A stretch of 7,135 nucleotides of DNA from Nitrospirae bacterium GWC2_57_9 (GCA_001805085.1 MHEA01000088.1:1-7135); one strand, 5' to 3'; counted from the stretch's first letter, positions 1-6,075 are shown. Notes: generated by a model from the sequence alone, not told the origin. Numbers and translations are program-made.

Positions 1-245
1 AAGCCGGCAATGCGAATGAATATAAAACAGGATCATGGCGGACTTTCAAACCGAAATGGGTCGAGGAGAACTGCATTCAGTGCCTGTTCTGCTGGATCTA
101 CTGCCCCGATTCAGCGGTCATGGTAAAGGACGAGAAGATGACCGGTTTCGACTACGACCATTGCAAGGGCTGCGGCGTCTGCGCCATGGAATGCCCGGGC
201 AAAAAGGGCAACAAGGCCATCGTCATGGAAGAGGAGGGCAAATAA
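1..245 (+). CDS. porD: Pyruvate:ferredoxin oxidoreductase, delta (ferredoxin-like) subunit, 5' partial
   Basis: The delta subunit carries two [4Fe-4S] clusters that pass electrons from the pyruvate-oxidising alpha/beta core to ferredoxin in the cytoplasm. The reading frame is open from the left edge (first full codon at 3) to TAA at 243-245, giving 80 visible residues. Two classic cluster motifs are visible: NCIQCLFCWIYCP (Cys codons at 72, 81, 90, 102) and HCKGCGVCAMECP (Cys codons at 162, 171, 180, 192). The sequence before the first cluster (GSWRTFKPKW) is typical of PorD/VorD N-termini, so only about 5-25 residues are probably missing. It lies one base upstream of the alpha gene, and its final codons supply the GAGGAGG (231-237) that serves as the alpha ribosome binding site, so the two are translationally linked. 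An ATG at 35 in another frame opens a 73-codon reading that is a shadow. A related 2-oxoacid specificity (2-oxoisovalerate, 2-oxoglutarate) cannot be excluded. Confidence 0.93.
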   Translation, partial: AGNANEYKTGSWRTFKPKWVEENCIQCLFCWIYCPDSAVMVKDEKMTGFDYDHCKGCGVCAMECPGKKGNKAIVMEEEGK

Positions 246-246
246 C

Positions 247-1434
247 ATGGCAATAACGACGACCAAGACCGTGGCGGTCACCGGAAACCAGGCCGTTGCC
301 GAGGCCTTCCGCCAACTGAACCCCGATGTCATGCCTGCATACCCCATTACCCCGTCAACGGGCATCATGGAGTCCTTCACCAAGTTCGTGTCCGACGGCA
401 AGGTGGACACCGAGACCATCCTCGTGGAGAGCGAGCACAGCGCCATGAGCGCCTGCATCGGCGCAGCAGCGGCCGGCGGCCGTGTTGCAACGGCAACGAG
501 TTCACAAGGCATGGCCCTGATGTGGGAGATGCTGCACATCGCTTCCGGCTACCGTCTCCCGATCCTGATGGCCCTGGTCAACCGGGCCCTGTCGGCGCCT
601 CTCAATATTCACGGCGACCATTCTGACGGCATGGGCATGCGGGACTGCAGCTGGATCCAGCTGTTCTGCGAAAATGCCCAGGAAGCCTATGACAACACGA
701 TCATGGCCTACCGGATCGCCGAGCACAAGGACGTGCGGCTGCCGATCGCGGTCAACATGGACGGTTTCATCATCAGCCACTCCATCGAGAGCATGCAGTA
801 CATTACCGATGAGGATGTGAAGAAGTTCGTGGGCGAGTACCTTGCCATCGACCCGCTGCTCGATATCGAAAACCCGAAGAGCATCGGCGCGCTGGTGCTG
901 CCCGACTATTACATGGAACACAAGCGCGCACAGCACCAGGCAATGCTGAACGTGAAAAAGGTGGTCCAGGACGTTTCCGCAGAATTCGCGAAGATGACGG
1001 GCCGCAAGTACGAGCTGTTCGAGACCTACCGGCTCGAAGACGCGGAGGTTGCGATCGTTGCCTTGAACTCAGCAGCAGGAACCATCAAGGATGAGATCGA
1101 TCGCTACCGGGAGAAGGGCGTGAAGGCAGGGCTCCTCAAACCCCGCATGTTCCGTCCCTTCCCCCATGAAGAAGTGGGCGGTGCGCTCAAGAATGCCAAG
1201 GCGATCTGCGTCATGGACCGCGCTGACTCCTACGGCAGCTACGGACCGCTCTTTATGGAGATCGCGTCCGCCCTGGCCCCCTTCCGGGGTCCTGTCCTGT
1301 TCAACAAGATCTACGGCCTGGGCGGCAGGGACCTGATGCCCCTCGACGTGGACCAGGTGATCGATGAAACCGCCGAGGTCGCCAAGACCGGCAAGGTCAA
1401 GATGTTGAAAGAGTACATCACGGTGAGAAGCTAG
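247..1434 (+). CDS. porA: Pyruvate:ferredoxin oxidoreductase, alpha subunit
   Basis: With the beta, gamma and delta subunits this forms the heterotetrameric enzyme that converts pyruvate, CoA and oxidised ferredoxin to acetyl-CoA, CO2 and reduced ferredoxin (reversible). The 395-residue product has the family's usual length. The N-terminal pyrimidine-binding domain (about residues 5-230) shows YPITPST (32-38), the VESEHSA stretch (60-66), the TSSQG motif (84-88) and NRALSAP (112-118), which hold the TPP ring and substrate. The second, transketolase-C-like domain follows from about residue 265 (VAIVALNSAAGT; later FRPFP and GLGGRD). The start ATG at 247 is preceded by GAGGAGG at 231-237 with 9 bases between. 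It sits between porD (1-base gap) and porB (113-base gap). The gamma subunit is not in the window and presumably lies upstream of porD. Pyruvate specificity is inferred from family resemblance, not proved by the sequence. Confidence 0.94.
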   Translation: MAITTTKTVAVTGNQAVAEAFRQLNPDVMPAYPITPSTGIMESFTKFVSDGKVDTETILVESEHSAMSACIGAAAAGGRVATATSSQGMALMWEMLHIASGYRLPILMALVNRALSAPLNIHGDHSDGMGMRDCSWIQLFCENAQEAYDNTIMAYRIAEHKDVRLPIAVNMDGFIISHSIESMQYITDEDVKKFVGEYLAIDPLLDIENPKSIGALVLPDYYMEHKRAQHQAMLNVKKVVQDVSAEFAKMTGRKYELFETYRLEDAEVAIVALNSAAGTIKDEIDRYREKGVKAGLLKPRMFRPFPHEEVGGALKNAKAICVMDRADSYGSYGPLFMEIASALAPFRGPVLFNKIYGLGGRDLMPLDVDQVIDETAEVAKTGKVKMLKEYITVRS

Positions 1435-1436
1435 AT

Positions 1437-1530
1437 ACAAATACTAAATCCGAAATCCTAAATTCGAAACAATATCGGAAGACCAACTTAAAAATTATTT
1501 AGAGTTTCGGTATTGGAATTTAGAATTTGT
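1437..1530. repeat. Long imperfect inverted repeat / REP-like insert between porA and porB
   Basis: This AT-rich spacer folds into one long hairpin. The outer arms 1437-1451 and 1516-1530 pair at 13 of 15 positions. The inner arms 1470-1480 and 1505-1515 pair at 11 of 11 counting two G-T pairs. The loop is 1481-1504, and an 18-base bulge (1452-1469) lies on the left side only. The bulge arises because a 12-base unit (CTAAATCCGAAA at 1444-1455) is repeated 14 bases later with one change (1458-1469). The composition differs sharply from the GC-rich genes around it. There is no T-run, so it is not a standard terminator. The hairpin ends five bases before the porB Shine-Dalgarno, so it could affect RNA stability or porA:porB expression ratio. 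I infer it is a dispersed intergenic repeat. Confidence 0.6.
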
Positions 1531-1547
1531 CTCCGAAGGAGAAAAGA

Positions 1548-2504
1548 ATGAGTGCACCGATAGAAGAAAAACCGATGACCTTAAAGTCCCTCTCGCACAA
1601 GAGCGATATACTTTCCGGCGGTCACCGCATGTGCTCGGGTTGCGGCGCGCCGACGGTCGTGCGCCAGGTGATGCTTGCCATCGACGAACCGGTCGTGATC
1701 GCGAACGCCACCGGCTGCCTCGAAGTATCGACCTGCCTCTTCCCGTATACGGCGTGGCGGGTACCCTGGATGCACAGTGCCTTCGAGAACGCTGCAGCGA
1801 CGGCCTCCGGGATCGAGACCATGTACCGATCGCTCCGGAAACAGGGGAAGCTCAAGAAGAACATGAAGTTCATCGCTTTCGGCGGCGACGGCGGCACCTA
1901 TGACATCGGGTTCCAGGCGCTTTCAGGCGCCATGGAGCGCGGCCATCAACTGCTCTACATCTGCTATGACAACGGCGCCTACATGAACACCGGCATCCAA
2001 CGCTCCAGCGCAACGCCCTTTGGTGCAGATACGACCACCTGTCCCGTTGGTTCGAAGGTGCCGGGCAAGCCCCAGCGCCGCAAGGACCTGACCCGCATCA
2101 TGGCCGCACACAACGTGGCATATGCAGCCCAGGCTTCGCCGCACAACTGGAAAGATTTGATGACGAAGGTAAAAAAAGGCCTTGCCACGAACGGGCCGGC
2201 CTATATGGGCATTATGGCGCCCTGCAACCGCGGCTGGAGGACGCAGACGAATGATTCCATCCAGCTCTCGAGGCTGGCGGTGGACACCTGCTACTGGCCG
2301 CTCTACGAGGTCCAGAACGGCAAGTGGACCATCAATTACGATCCCAAAGACAAGAAAAAGCCCCTTGCTGAATGGCTCAAGCCCCAAGGCAGGTTCAAGC
2401 ACCTTTTTGCACCGGGTTGCGAGGGCTTGCTCGATCAGTTCCAGCAGATGGTGGACGGCGATTGGGAAAGCCTGAAAAAGCTTCAGGAGATGTCGAAGAG
2501 CTGA
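1548..2504 (+). CDS. porB: Pyruvate:ferredoxin oxidoreductase, beta subunit (TPP-binding)
   Basis: The beta subunit binds the TPP diphosphate and the proximal [4Fe-4S] cluster of the enzyme. The product is 318 residues, normal for PorB. Cluster ligands are visible as MCSGCG (Cys29, Cys32), ATGC (Cys57) and a distant MAPC (Cys226). The TPP/Mg signature runs from GDGG (113-116) through YDIGFQALSG to DNGAYMNTG (141-149). I chose ATG at 1548 because AAGGAG at 1536-1541 stands six bases upstream; the open frame extends back to a TTG at 1527, but that would place the Shine-Dalgarno inside the gene and the added residues (MSPKEKR) look non-native. It is the last gene of the por operon and is followed by a strong terminator. 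The C-terminal tail (about 240-318) carries a Lys-rich segment (DPKDKKKP, 265-272) commonly seen in this subunit. Confidence 0.94.
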   Translation: MSAPIEEKPMTLKSLSHKSDILSGGHRMCSGCGAPTVVRQVMLAIDEPVVIANATGCLEVSTCLFPYTAWRVPWMHSAFENAAATASGIETMYRSLRKQGKLKKNMKFIAFGGDGGTYDIGFQALSGAMERGHQLLYICYDNGAYMNTGIQRSSATPFGADTTTCPVGSKVPGKPQRRKDLTRIMAAHNVAYAAQASPHNWKDLMTKVKKGLATNGPAYMGIMAPCNRGWRTQTNDSIQLSRLAVDTCYWPLYEVQNGKWTINYDPKDKKKPLAEWLKPQGRFKHLFAPGCEGLLDQFQQMVDGDWESLKKLQEMSKS

Positions 2505-2545
2505 TACGTTAAACAGGACCAGACAGGCCCTATGGAGACGACGAC

Positions 2546-2580
2546 AACAGCCGGGAGATGTTGATTCCCGGCTGTTTTCT
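2546..2580 (+). terminator. Intrinsic terminator of the por operon
   Basis: An 11-bp perfect stem (2546-2556 with 2566-2576; core CAGCCGGGA/TCCCGGCTG) closes a 9-base loop and is followed by TTTTCT. It lies about 40 bases after the porB stop and before the mglB promoter, separating the two operons. Confidence 0.88.
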
Positions 2581-2603
2581 GTGTAAAAGGCGCAAAAAAA
2601 CGC

Positions 2604-2632
2604 TTGAAATTGGCACGTTACTGTGGTTTAAT
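2604..2632 (+). promoter_or_regulatory. Sigma-70-type promoter of the mglBA operon
   Basis: TTGAAA (2604-2609), a 17-base spacer and TTTAAT (2627-2632) match the -35/-10 consensus at 5 of 6 positions each. Transcription would start near 2639, leaving a leader of about 50 bases before mglB. An A-run (2594-2600) just upstream could act as an UP element. A TGGCACG at 2611-2617 recalls a sigma-54 -24 box, but no GC stands at the required -12 distance. Confidence 0.65.
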
Positions 2633-2689
2633 AACCCCTGATCGCATAATATAGGTTTATTTGTTATTGTAACCTAAGGAGATGTACAC

Positions 2690-3184
2690 ATGCTGGGTTC
2701 CGACTTGGTAATGTATGATGAAGAGTTTAAGCAGATCGACGCGGAGCTGCAGCGCCTCCTTGCTCAGGCCAACGCAAAAGTCGTATTCCTTGTCGACAAG
2801 AACGGCCAGCTGATCGCGGCGACCGGAGAGACCGAGAACCTGGACACTACTTCGCTCGCATCTCTCACGGCAGGCAACATAGCGGCGACCGGCGGCATGG
2901 CCAAGCTCCTGGGCGAAAAAGAGTTTTCCATCCTGTTCCATGAAGGGCAGCGGGATAACATTCACATTTCGATCATCGGACAGCGCGTCATTCTGGTGGT
3001 GATCTTCGACCAGCGCTCATCGCTCGGACTGGTACGGCTGAGGGTTAAAAAGAGCGCGGAGCTGCTTGGCAACATATTCAATCAGCTCTTGGAAAAAGTG
3101 GAAGCGGAAAAGGGTTCGGGCAAAGGCGGCGATTCTCCCTTTGCTGAGATAACTGACGAAGATATTGATAAACTCTTCGGTTAG
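2690..3184 (+). CDS. mglB: MglB, Roadblock/LC7-domain GAP-like partner of MglA
   Basis: In Myxococcus xanthus, MglB is the GTPase-activating partner of MglA; it sits at the lagging pole and helps set front-rear polarity for type IV pilus and gliding motility. The 164-residue product aligns along its whole length with that protein as I remember it: the N-terminal LVMYDEEF stretch, the Roadblock core with NAKVVFLVDKNGQLIAATG (28-46), DTTSLASLTAGN (52-63), a FHEG turn, the RSSLGLVRLRVKK helix, and the acidic tail SPFAEITDEDIDKLFG (149-164). The start ATG at 2690 is supported by AAGGAG at 2676-2681 with 8 bases between, and by agreement with the family N-terminus; an ATG eight codons in is less well placed. 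It is the first gene of a two-gene operon with mglA, 50 bases downstream, matching the usual mglB-mglA order. A polarity role in this organism is inferred. Confidence 0.92.
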   Translation: MLGSDLVMYDEEFKQIDAELQRLLAQANAKVVFLVDKNGQLIAATGETENLDTTSLASLTAGNIAATGGMAKLLGEKEFSILFHEGQRDNIHISIIGQRVILVVIFDQRSSLGLVRLRVKKSAELLGNIFNQLLEKVEAEKGSGKGGDSPFAEITDEDIDKLFG

Positions 3185-3234
3185 CCCAGCCTGGGGCATC
3201 CCCGGAAAGCGTTAAGGAGAGGAATTACCGTCCA

Positions 3235-3831
3235 ATGTCTTTTATCAACTACTCGTCGAGAGAGATCAACTGTAAGATCGTTTTTTACGGGCCTGGCCTC
3301 TGCGGGAAGACGACCAACCTGCAATGGATCTATAAAAAAACCAATCCTGACAGCAAGGGCAAGATGATCTCGCTTGCCACCGAGACGGAACGCACCCTCT
3401 TTTTCGACTTTCTGCCCCTTGCCCTCGGCGAGATCCGCGGCTTCAAGACACGGTTCCACCTCTACACGGTCCCCGGTCAGGTATTCTATGACGCAAGCCG
3501 GAAACTGATCCTGAAAGGCGTGGACGGCGTTGTCTTCGTTGCCGATTCCCAGATCGAGCGCATGGAGGCCAACATCGAAAGCGTCGAGAACCTCCGCATC
3601 AACCTGGCGGAGCAGGGATACGACCTCGATAAGGTCCCGTACGTGATCCAGTATAACAAGCGCGACCTTCCGAACGTTGTGCCCCTCGAAGAGATGAGAC
3701 GGGCATTGAATCCGAGGGGCGTGCCTGATTATGAGGCCTGCGCCACGGACGGAACCGGCGTATTCGATACACTCAAAGCGATCGCCAAGCTCGTGATCAT
3801 GGAGCTCAAGAAGGGTCAGGAGGGCGGCTAA
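3235..3831 (+). CDS. mglA: MglA, Ras-like polarity GTPase
   Basis: MglA is a small cytoplasmic GTPase that switches between GTP (active, polar) and GDP states to direct motility machines. The 198-residue product shows the P-loop GPGLCGKT (19-26), the switch I segment ATETERTLFFDFLP (48-61), switch II TVPGQ (78-82) and NKRD (141-144). Arg53, Thr78 and Gln82 fall at the numbers I recall for M. xanthus MglA. Thr78 replaces the Asp of most Ras-family G3 motifs and marks the MglA family; Arg53 and Gln82 are the intrinsic catalytic residues completed by MglB. This numbering fixes the start at ATG 3235. The ribosome binding site is odd: the AAGGAGAGG at 3214-3222 ends 12 bases before the ATG, longer than usual, and no other in-frame start fits. 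The adjacent mglB gene strongly supports the call. Confidence 0.95.
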   Translation: MSFINYSSREINCKIVFYGPGLCGKTTNLQWIYKKTNPDSKGKMISLATETERTLFFDFLPLALGEIRGFKTRFHLYTVPGQVFYDASRKLILKGVDGVVFVADSQIERMEANIESVENLRINLAEQGYDLDKVPYVIQYNKRDLPNVVPLEEMRRALNPRGVPDYEACATDGTGVFDTLKAIAKLVIMELKKGQEGG

Positions 3832-3879
3832 GTCCGCGTTCGGATGCCGAATCAACACCGTGTTCCGCAAAATATCCCG

Positions 3880-3908
3880 TTGACAGGACAGGCTGGATAT
3901 GGTATTTT
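3880..3908 (+). promoter_or_regulatory. Sigma-70-type promoter of tRNA-Asn
   Basis: A perfect TTGACA (3880-3885) stands 17 bases before TATTTT (3903-3908; 4 of 6 to TATAAT). The predicted start near 3915 gives a 25-base leader to the tRNA. The spacer and -10 box overlap the hairpin that follows mglA. Confidence 0.5.
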
Positions 3909-3922
3909 TCCAGCCTGATTTC
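3889..3922 (+). terminator. Hairpin after mglA, possible weak terminator
   Basis: A perfect 9-bp stem (CAGGCTGGA 3889-3897 with TCCAGCCTG 3909-3917) encloses an 11-base loop and is followed by only ATTTC, a poor T-tract. It is 58 bases after the mglA stop and could end or attenuate the mglBA transcript. If it leaks, the tRNA would be co-transcribed with mglBA. Confidence 0.45.
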
Positions 3923-3939
3923 ATTATCATACCGATCAT

Positions 3940-4015
3940 TCCCGGATAGCTCAGTCGGTAGAGCGGGTGGCTGTTAACCACCATGTCGCAGGTTCGAGTC
4001 CTGCTCCGGGAGCCA
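3940..4015 (+). tRNA. tRNA-Asn (GTT anticodon), CCA encoded
   Basis: A complete cloverleaf is visible. The acceptor arms TCCCGGA (3940-3946) and TCCGGGA (4005-4011) pair fully, followed by discriminator G and CCA (4013-4015). The D-stem is GCTC/GAGC. The anticodon stem is GGTGG/CCACC with loop CTGTTAA, anticodon GTT at 3973-3975. The T-stem is GCAGG/CCTGC with loop TTCGAGT. The GTT anticodon reads both Asn codons after normal modification. It has its own promoter and terminator. Everything downstream differs in character from the upstream housekeeping genes, and tRNA 3' ends are common integration sites, but no second att copy can be seen within the window. Confidence 0.97.
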
Positions 4016-4023
4016 GAAATAAG

Positions 4024-4062
4024 AAAGCCCTCCAGATCAGGAGGGCTTTTTTTATTTTTTTG
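4024..4062 (+). terminator. Intrinsic terminator after tRNA-Asn
   Basis: GCCCTCC (4027-4033) pairs perfectly with GGAGGGC (4040-4046) around a 6-base loop. The stem is extended by AAA/TTT to 10 bp and followed by TTTTTTTATTTTTTTTG. It begins nine bases after the tRNA CCA, and the A-run on its 5' side may also let it work on the opposite strand. Confidence 0.92.
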
Positions 4063-4186
4063 TAGCGTCTCTGTTTCGCACCAGCTGTTGGGAGAAAAGA
4101 GAGAGAAAATGCTGCCCCAAAACCCGTCATTCCGAGATAAAGGAGCGATAAGGGTGGAGCGACAAGCCCCAAATAGCAAGTGAACT

Positions 4187-4230
4187 TTGCCAAAGCACGG
4201 GCAATGTATAGCATTGCTTATAGCTGGCAA
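4187..4230. promoter_or_regulatory. Nested palindrome, candidate operator or activator site
   Basis: Two inverted repeats are nested: TTGCCA (4187-4192) with TGGCAA (4225-4230) outside, and GCAATG (4201-4206) with CATTGC (4212-4217) inside around a 5-base spacer. The 11-mer CACGGGCAATG at 4196-4206 recurs at 6076-6086, the only other gap flanking the activator gene. Either the activator binds here or it is a chance symmetry; there is no T-run to make it a terminator. Confidence 0.35.
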
Positions 4231-4466
4231 CAAAAAAAAGAATATATATTCCCGCTTAGGTCGAATCTGATCCAGCCGCGATGACCATTAATGACCACAG
4301 TTAGCAACAAAATCGCTTTTTTGCAAACAAGACGATCCTGATACTTTATTCTTATACCGAGGAATACCCCGATTAGTTTGACATTCCGCCTATAATCCTG
4401 CAAAACTGATATACACTTTTACCTTTATGCTTAAAATAATACCCTAAAAATACCCTTCTACGGCGA

Positions 4467-4495
4467 TTTACAAAAGATCTTAATAAGAATAAAAT
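4467..4495 (+). promoter_or_regulatory. Sigma-70-type promoter of the sigma-54 activator gene
   Basis: TTTACA (4467-4472), a 17-base spacer and TAAAAT (4490-4495) match the consensus at 5 of 6 positions each. Transcription would start near 4502, leaving a leader of about 90 bases that contains GC-rich segments but no fold I can call with confidence. Confidence 0.6.
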
Positions 4496-4590
4496 GCAGA
4501 GGATTTGGACAGCTGCCATTCAAAGACAGAGAGTGGCCGGCTGGCTACCGATCTTCTTCTAGACGCACCTGTCGTTATAGAGGTTCAACC

Positions 4591-5991
4591 ATGGAACGCC
4601 TCCAGATTTCTCTTATCGATCTGAACCCCGCCTCTCGATCACAGCTGGAAGAGGAACTGCGCACACTTTTTCAAAAAGAGTCGCCCCCGATCCAAATTCA
4701 GAGCTTATCTGCAACTGGCGAAACAGCCTCCCTTTATGATCAGTTGCAGCGGACAGAGCGACCCGATGTCCTCTTTCTCATCCTTCCTACGGCAATCGGC
4801 GAAAGCGAACGGTCATTGATTAAGAGATTCAAGGCCGCTCCAAACGGGGCGCCGATGATCGCAGTTATAGAAGATGCGCCGGCGAGTGAAATTCTCGGAC
4901 TATTCAAGCTCGGCATAGCCGACTTTATCTCTCCTCCTCTAAGATCTACCGACCTCCTGCCGCGTCTTTGGAAGTTGACAGAGCATTTTCGGAAGAAAAG
5001 CACCCTTTTTGAACGATTGAAGGAATGTGTCGGCCTTCGACAAATGATCGGCAGAAGTGTTGTCTTTACCGCTGAACTCAATAAAATTCCTCTTATCGCG
5101 AACTGCGATTCGAGCGTGCTTATCTCCGGTGACACAGGGACAGGTAAGGAGATGTTTGCGAGGTCAATACATTACCTCGGACCGAGAGCGGACAAAGCAT
5201 TTACTCCGGTCAATTGCGGCGCTATCCCGCCCGATCTCATGGAAAATGAGCTTTTCGGCCATGCCCGGGGGGCGTTCACGAGTGCAGCTACCTCGCAGAC
5301 CGGCCTTATCGAGGAATCGGACGGCGGAACCCTCTTCCTGGATGAGATCAATCCTCTGACCCTGGCGGCGCAGGTTAAGCTCCTGCGGTTCCTGCAAGAC
5401 AAGGAATATCGCCAGCTCGGATCTGCAAAGACCAGGCGCGCAGACGTCCGCATTATTGCGGCCACGAACAGCAATCTCGAGCAGGCCGTTAACGAGGGCT
5501 GTTTCCGGAGGGACCTCTATTACCGCCTGAACATCATTGCTCTGAAGCTCCCGTCGCTTCATCAACGGCGGTCTGATATTCCTGCCCTTGCCACGCATTT
5601 CCTAAAGCACTATAACGAGGAAATGCATAAAGCCGTCGAAGAAATAACGCCGGAGGCAATGCAAATGCTTGTGCGCTACGACTGGCCGGGCAATGTGCGG
5701 GAGCTGCAGAACGTGGTGGAGCGAGCCATCGTGTTTGCAACGGGTCCTTCTTTGAACAGAAGCGATATCATATTGCCTCATGACGAACCCAGCTCACCTT
5801 CCGAATCGTTCCAGGAGGCCAAGGCGCGCGTCGTGGTCGAGTTCGAAAAGAACTATATTAAAAATCTCCTCAGCACACATGGCGGCAATATAACGCGGGC
5901 CGCGGAGACGGCAGGTAAGAACCGCCGCGCTTTCTGGGAACTTATTAGAAAACACGAGATCGACAAATCCCTCTTCAAAGGTTCTAATTGA
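4591..5991 (+). CDS. Sigma-54-dependent transcriptional activator, NtrC type, with degenerate receiver domain
   Basis: Members of this family hydrolyse ATP to open sigma-54 RNA polymerase promoters. The 466-residue product has three parts. Residues 1-125 resemble a response-regulator receiver but lack its chemistry: the acidic pair is IDLNP (only Asp10 kept), Ile64 stands where the phosphorylated Asp should be (PDVLFLI), and the usual TKP lysine is replaced in FISPPL. The AAA+ module (about 145-385) is intact: Walker A GDTGTGKE (180-187), sigma-54 loop GAFTSA (227-232, a variant of GAFTGA keeping the key Thr), Walker B GGTLFLDE (245-252), sensor I ATNSN, arginine-finger region FRRDLYYRL (305-313) and sensor II GNVREL. 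A Fis-type helix-turn-helix ends the protein (GGNITRAAETAGKNRRAFWE, 431-450). TAGAGG (4578-4583) precedes the ATG by seven bases. No kinase gene is adjacent, and a candidate sigma-54 promoter lies just downstream. The gene it controls is inferred. Confidence 0.93.
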   Translation: MERLQISLIDLNPASRSQLEEELRTLFQKESPPIQIQSLSATGETASLYDQLQRTERPDVLFLILPTAIGESERSLIKRFKAAPNGAPMIAVIEDAPASEILGLFKLGIADFISPPLRSTDLLPRLWKLTEHFRKKSTLFERLKECVGLRQMIGRSVVFTAELNKIPLIANCDSSVLISGDTGTGKEMFARSIHYLGPRADKAFTPVNCGAIPPDLMENELFGHARGAFTSAATSQTGLIEESDGGTLFLDEINPLTLAAQVKLLRFLQDKEYRQLGSAKTRRADVRIIAATNSNLEQAVNEGCFRRDLYYRLNIIALKLPSLHQRRSDIPALATHFLKHYNEEMHKAVEEITPEAMQMLVRYDWPGNVRELQNVVERAIVFATGPSLNRSDIILPHDEPSSPSESFQEAKARVVVEFEKNYIKNLLSTHGGNITRAAETAGKNRRAFWELIRKHEIDKSLFKGSN

Positions 5992-6011
5992 CCCAGGATA
6001 TCCTCCTGCAA

Positions 6012-6035
6012 CGGCAGGACAATAAAGTCCTGCTG
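6012..6035. other. Hairpin after the activator gene
   Basis: CGGCAGGAC (6012-6020) pairs with GTCCTGCTG (6027-6035) around AATAAA, a 9-bp stem including one G-T pair, 20 bases after the activator stop. No T-run follows, so it is at best a poor terminator; it may instead protect the 3' end of the mRNA. Confidence 0.35.
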
Positions 6036-6075
6036 CTAACCGTTTGATTCTCCGATTCATTCCGCATTACTTTCA

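Larger units (their letters stand above)
4063..4590. other. AT-rich intergenic region between tRNA-Asn and the sigma-54 activator gene
   Basis: No convincing gene lies in these roughly 530 bases. The few open frames are short and lack a ribosome binding site or a recognisable product, and those on the minus strand run through the tRNA. The stretch is visibly richer in A+T than the genes on either side. It holds a possible dispersed-repeat remnant at 4123-4163 (CCGTCATTCCGAG followed by GGAGCGATAAGGGTGGAGCG, recalling the widespread CGTCATTGCGAGGAGCG-type intergenic repeats, weak match), a nested palindrome at 4187-4230, and the promoter at 4467-4495. A TTGACA at 4378-4383 and TATAAT at 4391-4396 also occur but are only seven bases apart. 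Confidence 0.6.

Noticed and set aside
35..256. A 73-codon plus-strand frame at the left edge
   Set aside because: It is out of frame with the two clear ferredoxin cluster motifs of porD and overlaps the start of porA; its low-complexity Arg/Gly-rich product is a shadow.
2611..2626. A possible sigma-54 promoter before mglB (TGGCACG)
   Set aside because: The -24 box is perfect, but the position where GC is required at -12 reads TG; a good sigma-70 promoter overlaps it and explains the gene.
3951..4214. An 87-codon minus-strand open frame after mglA
   Set aside because: It contains GAGLEPATWWLTATRSTD, the classic artefact of antisense tRNA translation; it also reads through the tRNA terminator and has no ribosome binding site.
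3181..4233. A 350-codon minus-strand open frame across mglA and the tRNA
   Set aside because: It is antisense to a certain gene (mglA) and to tRNA-Asn. Its SRTRTCDMVVNSHPLYRL stretch is the familiar false peptide made by translating a tRNA backwards.
4378..4396. TTGACA and TATAAT close together upstream of the activator gene
   Set aside because: The boxes are seven bases apart instead of about 17, so they cannot work as a pair; a better spaced promoter lies at 4467-4495.
5995..6009. AGG-N10-TGCA at the end of the activator gene, a second sigma-54-like site
   Set aside because: Apart from the GG and GC spacing, the -24 box does not match the consensus, and it points into a 250-base gap with a better site downstream.
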